A stretch of 64,000 bases of DNA from Xanthostigma xanthostigma (lineage: Eukaryota > Arthropoda > Insecta > Raphidioptera > Raphidiidae): NCBI GenBank assembly GCA_963575645.1, contig OY754475.1, positions 19,630,509 through 19,694,508 on the forward strand. Direction: 5' to 3'. This document shows, piece after piece, positions 1-12,700 of this stretch. The position numbers and the translations under genes were made by a program. The notes under the pieces are model-generated. The model worked only from the letters and a program-made list of their open reading frames with translations. It ran no database searches and had not been told where the DNA came from. Numbering within the stretch: the stretch's first letter is position 1; every line of letters starts with the position of its first letter.

Positions 1-403
1 GAAAATTCCTACTAGCTCGGCCATTGTGGAGTAATGAAAATAAACGTAACTATTTTCTGAGTCGTAACGAAATAGTAGGTAACAACAACTCCCTGTTACC
101 CATTGAGGCTAAAATTGAGAGGCCGAATGTTTTCGACATAGAGTTTATTCATAACCGGCTAACCTCAAACCAAAACATTGAATCGTGCTGTTTGGTGCTG
201 TTAGTATTGACAGTTTTTTTTATAAAGAAATAAATAGATATTTACAACATCTCATTATAATTAAAACATGAATAACGCGCAATTGTTGAATAAAATTATG
301 GGCGCAACTTGTAGGCTAAGTCATGACCTGTCAGCGCGATGTTTTCAGCACGAGTCGTAGGTGCCATGAATGACTTAGACTACTAGTTACGCCAATAACT
401 ATT
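1..403. repeat. Repeat A, copy 1
   Basis: Nearly identical to 58531-58914, both starting GAAAATTCCTACTAGC and ending AATAACTATT. This copy has about 25 extra bases near 338-362. The left end may lie outside the window. The 69-codon ORF inside is not convincing. Confidence 0.85.
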
Positions 404-562
404 TTGTACGCATTTTGATAAAAATTTAGCTTGAAAAGCGATATTTGGCAGTGCATATCAGTCGTTTGTTTGTTTTTTTTTTTTTCGAGTACAATCTAAA
501 TGTGCCACGTACCAAAGAATTTGATACCGGCAGCCGACTGTAATACAGATGTAATGTTTTAG

Positions 563-773
563 TCGATTCGCGTCGTCACGAAGCGGCCCGTCGAATTACA
601 GACAGCCGAGACAGTCGCACAATTGGAAACCGCAATCGACTCCGCCGAGCAAAGCTCCCAAACCGGCGCCTAAATCTAAACCGGGTCCGGTTCCGAGGCT
701 TGCGACCAATTATGGCGAGACGAGTTACAACACGCTCGCGTCCGACAGATTGCGGAGGCCTTCGCTGAAACCG
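563..773 (+). CDS. TDRD7: TDRD7 exon: basic Pro/Ser-rich linker
   Basis: The exon follows TTTTAG and ends at GTAAGA. It begins with one base of a split codon and ends in phase 0, so it joins the next exon. The peptide is rich in Pro, Lys, Arg and Ser (for example SKAPKPAPKSKPGPVPR) and looks disordered, as between LOTUS domains. No start codon lies here; earlier exons must be upstream of the window. Confidence 0.75.
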
Positions 774-3700
774 GTAAGACAGTGCTGACATCTATGTAGT
801 TAATTTCGAACCGTTTTGGTACTAATGCCAGTGATCATTGCCACAGCCCCGTATTCAGGATTTTATTCGCAGAAAGTAGAGCGATTTCTTGTTTTTTGGG
901 AATTAGCGCGAAAAGCTCGTGAAAATAATTAAAAACTTATGTACAGTAGAACCCCGATTATCCAAGGTAACATGGGGAACACTCTACTCGGATAACTGAA
1001 AACTCGGATAATCCGGATTTATTTTTTATTCATTAAAAAATAAACACAAATGTACTTTAAACGGTTTATAAACGTTTTTACCATGCAAATATTTTTATTA
1101 ATAAATTATTTTATCGCCCCGACGATTTTAAACGGAAATATGTACCTACATTAGATACTATATTTTAGAAGATCGGTTAATACGGATATTGGGTCTTTAG
1201 TGGCTCGATTAATCCGGATCATAGACGCGCATACCTCGCATTAGATTGGCTCGGTTAATCCAGAGCTCAGATAATTGCGACTCGGATAATCGAGGTTCTA
1301 CTGTATTTTTAACTTTACCTTCATCCTCACTTCTTAAGTCATAAGCCAATCAGAAAAAAAAACCTTTATTAATTTGAGGTTAAAAGTTGTCCAACGTATT
1401 TTTTCATTGGCTAAGCAGCGTAGGAGACATTTTCAGTGAGAAGTAAGGACTAAAAACTTGAAAATACAGGGTAAAGCAGTTTGTGTTGAAAATACATGAG
1501 TCTGACTAATTGAAAAAATTACTGACATTTAAAGTAAATTATTTGTTTACATGTCGTAAATGCCACCAACTGCAAGCTATGTAGGTCTGGTAAAAATTCA
1601 TATTTGAATGTTGAATTCACAAAAGTGAAAATTTAGTTCCTACTTATTCTAAGATAACAGCTGCACAACAGGACATGGGCAGTGATAAATGCTTCGGAAA
1701 GATTATTGGGCGTGTTTTGGCCAAAGTAAGTACTTACTAAATCTAGTAAGTCACTCACTATACCTACTTACAAAATTTTCGGCCGGGACACAAAATAAGT
1801 AAGCATGGCTTAATATAAGACGCCATTTTGCTTATTATTGATGTAAACAAAACAGACAGGAACAGACCTGTCATTGCTCAGATACACAAGCACTCAAAAT
1901 CTCAATATAAATTAATAATTGATAAATTTAGTACAGTAGAGACGCGATAATCCGGACTAATTAAAGCACAGCTGATCCGGATTATCAAAATGTCCGGATT
2001 ACTGGATGTAATTTTAATTATCAAGAAAACAAACTAAAATGCTCATATTTTGCGGCTAACTGTTTATTTGAGGCTCCCTTTTTTAATTTGTCAAGAATTT
2101 AGTTTTTTACTTGCAGTGATAAAGTAACGTGTGATCGTTTACGCGGCGCCATAGTGCGTTCTCTATGTATTTCTATCTGAGTTTGACAATGACTACATAC
2201 ATACTAAAACCACCTAACTTCTCTCACTTCTCTGACAACAAATATGTATGTAACTGTTTGTAACACACCGCCGGCCAATAGTGTTGACGCAAATAGTGCC
2301 GGTACAGCTACTCGATAACTAAGTATCATGATCCGGATTACTGAAACTGGAAAAATCCGGACTACAATGTACATAACACTATCAAACGACTGTCCGAATT
2401 ACCAAAGAATCCGGATTATGAAGGTTCGGATTAACGCGTCTCTACTGTACTATCAATTACAGTAGAGACGCGTTAATCCGAACCTTCATAATCCGGATTC
2501 TTTGGTAATTCGGACAGTCGTTTGATAGTGTTATGTACATTGTAGTCCGGATTTTTCCAGTTTCAGTAATCCGGATCATGATACTTAGTTATCGAGTAGC
2601 TGTACCGGCACTATTTGCGTCAACACTATTGGCCGGCGGTGTGTTACAAACAGTTACATACATATTTGTTGTCAGAGAAGTGAGAGAATTTAGGTGGTTT
2701 TAGTATGTATGTAGTCGTTGTCAAACTCAGATAGAAATACATAGAGAACGCACTATGGCGCCGCGTAAACGATCACACGTTACTTTATCACTGCAAGTAA
2801 AAAACGAAATTCTTGACAAATTAAAAAAGGGAGCCTCAAATAAACAGTTAGCCGCAAAATATGAGCATTTTAGTTTGTTTTTTTGATAATTAAAATTACA
2901 TCCAGTAATCCGGACATTTTGATAATCCGGATCAGCTGTGTTTTAATTAGTCCGGATTATCGCGTCTCTACTGTATATTCAGTTTATGAGGTTATGTACA
3001 CTGTACAGGATATAACGTAAACCGGTGTTTTGTGTTCAGTCAATAAATCTGTCCTGGCCGAAAAGCGCTATAGTCAGCTCGTAAGATTTTAATTTTTTTA
3101 CTCTAACTGGCTTACTAAGTTTAGTAAGTACATCGGCCAAACACGCCCATTGTGAAGTCAAATCGTATGATAATAAAATAAACTATATGTTATTCATTTT
3201 TTTTTTTTTTTTTATAAACAATTGAATGTGCAAATATCGAGCATGTGGCGTTCGCAGATAATTCATTTTATCAATTCATTCATAATGATTGTGATAATTC
3301 TATAATTGTGTCAACTAATCTACTCACAGAAATGCGTTTGCTCTAATCTCGATTTTTAATCTTTGAAGATCTAAATAATAATTATTGTATGCATTCTCAT
3401 CAGTTCATTTTCCTGATTCTTAGATGGCAGATAAATCGCTGTATGTACTTACTTAATGATTATTAAACTAACAACAGTCAGAAATTTATTGACATTTTTG
3501 TTTATGAAGTATTTGGTTAGGAAAATTTTCGTGGCTTTTTGGATCAAAGAAAGCTATACTTTTTTATAATTTTGCTATTCGGAACCCAAAGGAATGGTGA
3601 GACCTCTGATGAGAAATGCGCCGAACTGTCCTAAGGGGGGTTTTTGACAGGTAAACATTGATTTAGAAAAGCATGATGGAGGCTAGACCTAGCCTCCGTA

Positions 3701-6700
3701 TCATGCTTTTCTAAATCAATGTTTACCTTATGCCTCTATAGTTTACCTGTCAAAAACCCCCCCTTAGGGCAGTTCGGCGCATTTCTCACCAGAGGTCTCA
3801 CCATTCCTTTGGGTTCCGAATATTCTTACGTTTCGGCAAAATTATAAAAAAGTAATGTTTTCTTTGATCCAAAAAGCCACGAAAATTTTCCTAACCAAAT
3901 ATGGATGGATATTTTGCCATTTGACTACAAAACCCTAAAAAACGAGTGATGGGTTAATTTTAACTTAAGTACATGTTCATTATTAAGTCTTCAAAGAAAT
4001 CAGTAGCATTTGTGTTCTAACCGATTGCCGATTGTTTTCTAACAACATTAATAACGTTGACCGTACGAAAGAAACAAAATAATTTTGTTTTTTGCACGTT
4101 TACGATTTTTTTTTCGGGTTGAAACTCATGCCATTAGTTATTTCTTTTAAATCCTGAAAAATAAATTTTAGTATTTCATGATAGCTATTAAGAATGCTTT
4201 TTTTACTGTGGACATTTAGTATTATGTAAAGTGGATCTCGAAAGTTAAAACTAGATTTTATTTTTAAACCCTGCTAAAATTAGACATTTGAACATAACCT
4301 CAAAATGAATGTAACCTAACCTTAACAAACAATGGCTCCACAAATTATAAATGTCGGAGTGAACATATTTTTAAAACAGACTAATCGCAGCCTCATAAAA
4401 TACAAGTTGACTGCAGAATTATTAGTCTCGACTGACTATTTGCTAGCGTATTCTTCGAACTGTTGTCTAACACAAACTGACATTGTTTGTCAATCAGTGA
4501 CATGTTTTTGTTTTGTGACTAAAATTTTTCCAAAGTTGATATATCGTGTGTTCCTGAGATCGCGCAATATATAGAGTCCACCAGTAGTTAAAACAAAATA
4601 GCGCTGGCTATTCGATAATTGTGTAATTTCATAGTTATTGCGATAAAGAAGAAAGGGTCAGTCCTTTTTTTCACCTTCGACTGAAGTTAAAAGAACTATA
4701 AATCAATAATGGCAAAGAAAAAGCATCTTTTGTTTTAGATAAATTGTTTATTCTGTCGTCATAACCTAAAAAGCGATATCTCCAAATTATTCTTGTAGCT
4801 TGTCAGATGCATTGGGCCGAACTCTACTTTTAATGTAGACTGTAAACAAAATAGCAAACGTAACCTCAATCATACAATTTTCTTGTAGAACAATGAAAGA
4901 AAATAGGGCGGTATACCAAGCGGCGCTGCGAGCGTCCTCTAATCTGCGCACATTACGAAATACAGTGCTCTGCGCAGAAACAAACGCTTGCGACTTGCGT
5001 CTGCGCAGAAACAAACGCTTGCGACTTGCGTCTGCGCAGAAACAAACGCTTGCGACTTGCGTCTGCGCAGAAACAAACGCTTGCGACTTGCGTCTGCGCA
5101 GAAACAAACGCTTGCGACTTGCGTCTGCGCAGAAACAAACGCTTGCGACTTGCGTCTGCGCAGAAACAAACGCTTGCGACTTGCGTCTGCGCAGAAACAA
5201 ACGCTTGCGACTTGCGTCTGCGCAGAAACAAACGCTTGCGACTTGCGTCTGCGCAGAAACAAACGCTTGCGACTTGCGTCTGCGCAGAAACAAACGCTTG
5301 TGACTTGCGTCTGCGCAGAAACAAACGCTTGCGACTTGCGTCTGCGCAGAAACAAACGCTTGCGAGTTGCGTCTGCGCAGAAACAAACGCTTGCGACTTG
5401 CGTCTGCGCAGAAACAAACGCTTGCGACTTGCGCAGATTATGCGCCCGCAGCGTCGTTTGATATACTGCTGTATTTTATCTCGACTGAGAGCTTAGGACT
5501 TCGGTATCCTTCTCTCAAAACCCATTGTTATGGAACTGACCGTTAATTGCCATGTTTAATGACTTATTGCGTAGTCACAGGGACACATTTTATGGAACAG
5601 TGTTTTTGAAAACGTTAAATTCTTTTACAGCAGCCACAGAAGATACGCACAGAAACAAAATCCCCACCGATAGTACAGAATAACAATAACTGGACTGAAC
5701 CCGAAAGACCAAAGAGTAGAAACATTAGTAGAAACAGTTCGGAGGATAGTTTCAGCACGGCATCGATAAAAACGAACTCGACGAACGATGAGGTAGAGAG
5801 TACGACTAGTTCACTGGAAAGCGCCAAACTTTCAGAATACAATGTCCATGACAATATCGCATCGCCGTGTTGCGAAATACCCCTTAGCCCTGTCGATAGA
5901 ATTCCTAAAGATCTTCTTCGAGAAACACCGTTGTTTATTCCCCGACAAGAGATACTAGAACGATCGAAACAAATGCTGATCAATGTAAGTGGACTTGCGC
6001 CAGTTACGTTGCTGTTTCGTTATATAATACTTACAATGCACCACCTCCGTTATTCTTTTTTTGCGTTCTCGAATTAGCAGTTCGATGGGTTTTTTTTTAA
6101 GTTTGGGTACCGATCAGTGTTGTCAGATTCTTCGAATTTTCTCTGACAGTCTTGTAAAAAATTCACGGAAGTGATATCTCTAGATTGGGTGATAGTGAAC
6201 AGAAAGTAAAATCCCTAGATTTAGTATTACTTGACAACACGAAAATCCCCAGATTTAAGTTGCTCGTTTTTTATTGCTTTGTTTTATACAGTATGTAAAC
6301 ACGTAAGGTGCACATAGGGAAATTAACATTGGGAATAAATGACTGGATCAGAGTGAGCCTTGAAATCTTGTTTTTCAATTTGACAGATAATATTCTTTTG
6401 CAAAATGAATGTGTATACTACCGGAGAAAATATTCAAATGATTACAACATAATCGGACTTTTTTTATTAATGGGACATTAAATTCCCAAAAATACTTAAA
6501 TATGGTGCGAGATCAAATATCTCCGCCTATTCGTGTTGAACCTAAAGACATTGGGTCACTGACAACGCGCATACGTCATACCAGTCAGACAATTTTTGAA
6601 TGAAATATTTCCAAACAGATGGAGTTGTTTTTTTGTTTTATTTTTGTACAAAAAAATTAAAATAATGATTTATAAGAGCTTTTTATTATTAAAAAAGCCA

Positions 6701-9700
6701 AGTAAAATAAAAATAAATCAAAATAAAATAGAAATCCTCAAGATTATCAATAGAAATAACAATTAATGCAGTCATGGCTAACTCTGATCCAAGTATTTTT
6801 TCCCAATGCTAATTTCCCTATGTGCACCTTATGCGTTTACATACTGTAGATAAGTCGTCATTGATAATTCGTATTATTAAAGCACAGTCGTGTCCCAGAC
6901 CTTTCATTTCACTGTAAATATTTCGATCGACAGTTGTCGTTTCCGTTACATTAACAGTAAAAATTAACCTAACCTAACCTCGTGCTCGTTGCGTGTTTGT
7001 GCGCAGGTCCGTAAGCCCCGCGCACATACTGTAATTGTTACAAATCTGATCTCAATAAATTGCATTTAAGTTATGAGAGGGAGCTCCCCGTGAAATATAC
7101 CCCAAGTGTATTATTATGTAGGTTTTTGTGATCAATCTGGCAACACTGGTTTTGGTTTGTTTTATCACATGCATGCATTTGTTTTCGTGTAAATATCGTT
7201 CACTAATTTAAACCCCGCCTCAATTCGTGTTAAACGTACATTTCGAGATAACATGTAACCTTAAAATACTTAATCAACACGTGTTTTTAATAAACGACTT
7301 GCACGCAAAATTTCATTCCGCTCCGATGCGTCGTTTCTGAGATAAGTCCGGACAGACAGACCGACGAAAATTGTAATAACAGTTGTTTATATGTTAATAA
7401 CGATATATGTATTCATTTTGAAATCGCATACTAACTTTTGGTTATTTTAACGTTGCTGAGGGTTTGTTAAAAACGAACTATGGCCATAAAAAAAAAACGA
7501 CATCCCGATTATTTCGGCTCAGTTCAAGTCTCCACAGTTTGTTTATTGTCTCTTTGGTTGTCGTTGGAAACTAATTTTGTTCTGTTGTTTTAATTTTATT
7601 GTAACAAATTAACATCAAACGGGCACTCCTTATAACATAATTGAGCGTGTTTTATTTTTTATAATACAAATTTTTAAAAGTAGTATTTGTTGATAAGCTC
7701 TGAACTTCCAAAGCGTTGTCGGCAATACAGAGCTCTTACGTCACAACTATTGATCAAGTTCTGACCCGATTGAACTTTGTTCTAGACACCCAGAACTGCT
7801 AGAACCAGGCAAAAATAATTCCGAAAAGTCCGAAAATTTGATCAAGAAACACGCAGTTGTGACATAAGAGCTCTGTATTACCGACAGACGCATTGAGAAT
7901 TCAATACTCTTTAAAAATCAGCACATTAAAATTCTCTCGCCATTGTGATGGGTAACTATTGGTTAAAAAAACAATAAACAAATTTGTTTAACCAAAAGTT
8001 ACCCCCCCGGGGCAGTTCTCGATGCCGAAAACGCCTTTATTTTCAGATATGTTTAAATGTTTCAGCTGTCAAAAAAATAATTTATTAAAAAATACTCGGA
8101 ACAAAATTAAAATTCTTTCTAAAATATACAAAAATGCCTGTTTCAATAATATTCGGGATGTGCTGATTGTTGTGAACGCTCGGCAACCGAAATCATTAGC
8201 GTGGAAGTGCTAATTATTTTTAGGTTAGTTTCAGTAATTATTCGCGCGTCTTTACAACAGATATTAAAATTAATCGTAATTCGGGGATGAAGCCGTATGC
8301 ATGCATGTGATAAAATAAAACTGAATCATATATCATCACCGTTTATGGAACCATGTTTTAAGGTTTTGACTTAAATATGATTTTGTCAAACCGTTCAAAA
8401 CCGAACTGTATATATCGTTACGTTTAATCGTTCTGGGTGCACTTTGTTTGTACATAATATTTGAACGGAGAAGCACTGCTTTCTCATTAGCATGAAAACA
8501 GTTGATTAAAACAAAGTTTACCACGATTTTTGTTTTTAACAATGCGATCGATAAACTTGATTCGAAGCTTGTTATTTGCACGATGTTGATAGCAGTCTTT
8601 TTTTTTTAAGTGCATTTTATCCGTTGGGAAATAAATTCGAGAACAGGGTGATCACAAACTGAAGTCTAGAAAAGTCAGGGAATATTTAGTCAAGTTATAG
8701 AAATAATAGTTGTATATATGTGGGTAATTTCTGAAGTGTCTGTCGGCAATACAGAACACATCATGTACAACTTACTGCGTGTTTGTTGATCAAATTCTTG
8801 AACTGTTTGAACCTGGCTCTAGCTATTCCGAGTTCTAATCATAGATATATATATTTAATAGATTGCGGATACACTAGCGCCTCCTGTTTCTTTTAGAAGC
8901 CATTTAGTACGTGGGAAACGCCGTAAAAAGCGCGCGAGATTCAAAAATATTAATTATTTTATAATATAATTTTATTAAGAAAAACGACAAAACTCACAGT
9001 AAAAAGTGATATTTCGCTCCAAAACCTATTTTTATACTGAAACGTTTCAAAAATTACAAAATTGAGCATAAATATAATGTAAAAGCTTAGAACATTTTAC
9101 ATTGTCAATTTGGCATCAAGGTTGACAAGCATTGATGCCAATCTGACGATGTAAAATATTCTAAGTTTTTATATTATATTTATGCTCAGTTTTGTAATTT
9201 TTGAAACGTTTCAGTATAAAAATAGGTTTTGGAGCGAAATATCACTGTTTTACTGCGAGTTTTATTGTTTTTCCATTAACATCATATTATAAAATATTTA
9301 ATCTTTTTGAATCCCGCGCACTTTTTACGGCGTTTTCCACTTACAAAATGGCTTCCATATGGCTTATAATTGGAACCATTCCGCACAATGCTCAAGGATA
9401 GGCATCCGCTATCTATTAATAAATATATCTATGGTTCTAATAGCTCTTAAGCAAGATCAGTAGATTACAAAGGTTGGCTCGTTCCGTTGGATGGTAATGG
9501 AGGAGATGAAGTCATCCGACGAACATCAAAATGATTGCGAGACAACGACTGTTGTTTATAAACTTTAATGGCAGTATTTAACAATGTCAAAAAATCAAAA
9601 GATATAATATCGGTGTTATTTACTATTAATTGAATTTTTAAGATAAGAGATTAATTGCAAAATCCTATGAGTGATATTTTTGATGTCATTATAAGTTGAT

Positions 9701-12700
9701 AAAAATACAAACTAGGGATTGACCGATCAGTAATTGTTTGGTGTTCTACTTATTTTTACTAAGCATTAAGAAAATTGCATTATCGGGTTGATATATCGAT
9801 ATTGAAATACATATATCGATAATCGGCCAAAATGCCGATATGGTCGATAACCGATATTGGCGTCGGTCGATCCCTAATATGAACGGTCTGCCAGCTGACG
9901 TCATTCTCGCGCATACGCTGATTGGTCAGACGGAACAAGGCAACCTTTATAATCTTACAACCTTGCTTTTAAGTGCCTAGAACTTTTTTGCAGATATTTG
10001 TGATCGCCCTGTACGATAAAACTTGAAAATATGACCAAACCACTAGCACGGACGTTCGACATAATATGTTAAAAGCATGAATTTGTTTTTATTGCTTTTT
10101 AAAATATTAGCACATGAGCTTGCCATTTTCACAATATTATTAGAATTTGTACTATATGTAAATAATTCATTTTTTTAATGGAATATCTTCTTTTTTTTAT
10201 CGTTAGAAACAATTGTTTTCCACGAATTCTTTGTTTCTACAATTGTAAATAATTCATTTTTTTTTTGTTTCAATGGAATCTCTTTTCCCTTCTTTTCTCT
10301 CATCCCGAGAAACAATTGCTTGATGTTGATAGCAACTGTTTTTTAATTATATTCCTTTCCGCGATCCTTTTAATGTTTGGCCTGAAAATTTGGTTGCTTT
10401 ACTAATTTATTGTAATTATTTTAAATACATGCTTAATTTTTTTACGTTGCTAATTATAATTTTAAGGTAAGTAAAATATAAAGTTACGTTTATATTGGGG
10501 CTTATGACTCTTTTTATATTAAAGTAAGTCCCTGTAGTAGTTTTTTGTTTTATAAGAAAACCAAATGAAACAATACTACCGTCAGAAATAAAATATGCAC
10601 TAATTTTTCTCTCAGAAAATCTTTAAAGATTTCAAACCACAGTCAGAGTTGAAAATTATGTTGTATAATTTTGTTACTGCTATTAAAAAAGATTTTTGGG
10701 GTTCCGTACCTTAACGACAGGATCTCTTTCTTGTCCGTGTGTCTCTCCGTGAAGACCCGTTTTCTCCGGAACGGCTAGACGTATCGAGTTGAAATTAATA
10801 TCAAATATTAAAGTCTACGATCTCATAGTCGTGTAAAAAATTTAAACTTTCAACTCAATGCAGTAAAAAGATACGGTCTTTTAACTACAATATTAGTTTT
10901 ACGTGTATCGTGTGAAAGTAGACGAAAGTGACGCCATCCTACGCGAAAATTGTAAACTATAATTAATTTTTATAACGGTACGGAACCCTCAGAGCGCTAG
11001 CTCCACTTTATTTTTAACTTTGAATATCTACCATAGAGATATTACGATAGAGTACGCTAGAGATCAGTGAAAGTGTCTGCAATTAAGAGAGAGAACAGTT
11101 CCTTATCTGATGCAAAACAATGCTGATTTGAGTAAACAAGTTTCTGGTTTTCTGCAGCATTATTTCTCTTAACTGAGGACACTTTCACTGAGTACGCGAG
11201 AGAGCAGTGAAAGTGTCTGCAATTAAGAAAGAGAACAGTTCCTTATCTCTATATGCAGGTAACTAATAATGCAAATCAATGCCGATTTGAGTAAACAAAT
11301 TTCTGGCTTTTTGCAGCGTTCTCTCTCTTAACTGAGGACACTTTCACTTTAGAGTACGCGAAAGAGCAGTGAAAGCGTCTGTAATTAAGAGAGAGAACAG
11401 TTACTTATGTCTATGGTAACTAATGATGCAGAAGAATGCCGATTTGAGTAAACAAGTTTCTGGTTTTCTGCAGCGTTCTCTCTCTTAACTGAGGACACTT
11501 TCACTTTAGAGTACGCGAGATAGCAGTGAAAGCGTCTGTAATTAAGAGAGAGAACAGTTACTTATGTCTATGGTAACTAATGTTGCAAAACAATGCTGAT
11601 TTGAGTAAAAAATCTGGTTTTCTGCAGCGTTCTCTCTCTTAACTGAGGACACTTTCGCTTATGGCAAGCATACGCGCTAGCGTACTCTAGTTACTTATGT
11701 CTCTATGATATCTACTGAATATCTAAACAGCTTTTTCTTTTTAAAGAAATAACTTAAATATAAGGTTTGTTCCAAGCAGCCGCGAACGGTAACAGAACCG
11801 TACACAGTCTTGTCACTGCGCAAGACTATCTTGCGCAGTTGTCACTGCGCAAGATGAGTTAGTGCGCAGGACAGTCTTGCGCAGTGACAAAAGACTGTGT
11901 ACGGTTCAGTTACCGTTCGTGGCTGCTTGGAACAAACCTATAGTCAAATCTTTGATTAACGTCTGAATAGAACTCTTCAAGTAAATAAAATTGTCGACCA
12001 ATTTTTCTCAGACCGAACGATATATTGACAAAAAATGATAAAAATACAAATCAATATAACACAAGATGACGTTTCGATCCGGATTTGGATCTTCTTCAGA
12101 AATATCTAAAAAATATAAAAAATAATTAATATTAAGTTATTTATTAACTAATCGATTGTGTTATATTGATTTGTAATTTTATCATTTTTGACGTGATAAC
12201 GTCTTATAAATTGATGAATCACCAATATTATAAATTGATAAAACACCGGCTGCATGTTCGAAAAAGTGTAACGTAACGTTCCTAACGTTCCGCCTGACCC
12301 TGTGCGTGCTTTTTGCTAATTTCTCGCTCAATTTAAATCAGATCGGTTTGAAACCAGTCTTAAACGAAAGAGGAGAACATTTTACATAGATTTCGTATAA
12401 CAGAATTTGCCTAAACAGTTTTTTTATACAAATTTATATAGAAAAATATTTTATACAAATTTATATAGAAAAATAGCTGTATAAATGCAATGTTGTGTAA
12501 TGCATGGCGCGACGCGGTCGGTTGTCTTTGTTTGCCGTACATGGAAATTAGAAGCAAACGTATGTCTTGTCTTAACATGAAAACAGCTGCATTTCTAATG
12601 TTTAATTCAATTTTTTGACATTAGTATATTGTGAAATGCAACGCCTTCTAAGTTAAGTATTGGAATAACTAATTATTATTAGAACATAATACTTTGTAAG

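Larger units (their letters stand above)
1707..3149. mobile_element. MITE B (TGGGCGTGTTTGGCC ends), copy 1, with nested insertions
   Basis: Inverted ends TGGGCGTGTTTTGGCC and GGCCAAACACGCCCA, each followed by a CTTACTAAATCTAGTAAG-type palindrome. A pair of pogo-like MITEs has inserted at 1934-2973. A second copy of B is at 29831-30735. Confidence 0.75.

Noticed and set aside
576..791. 71-codon Arg-rich minus-strand ORF
   Set aside because: Antisense shadow of the TDRD7 exon 563-773.
4971..5440. CRISPR-like direct repeats
   Set aside because: Units are contiguous with no spacers, and the genome is an animal's.
4787..5496. Long overlapping ORFs (up to 199 codons) on both strands
   Set aside because: They arise from a 31-bp stop-free repeat read in shifting frames; no protein is implied.
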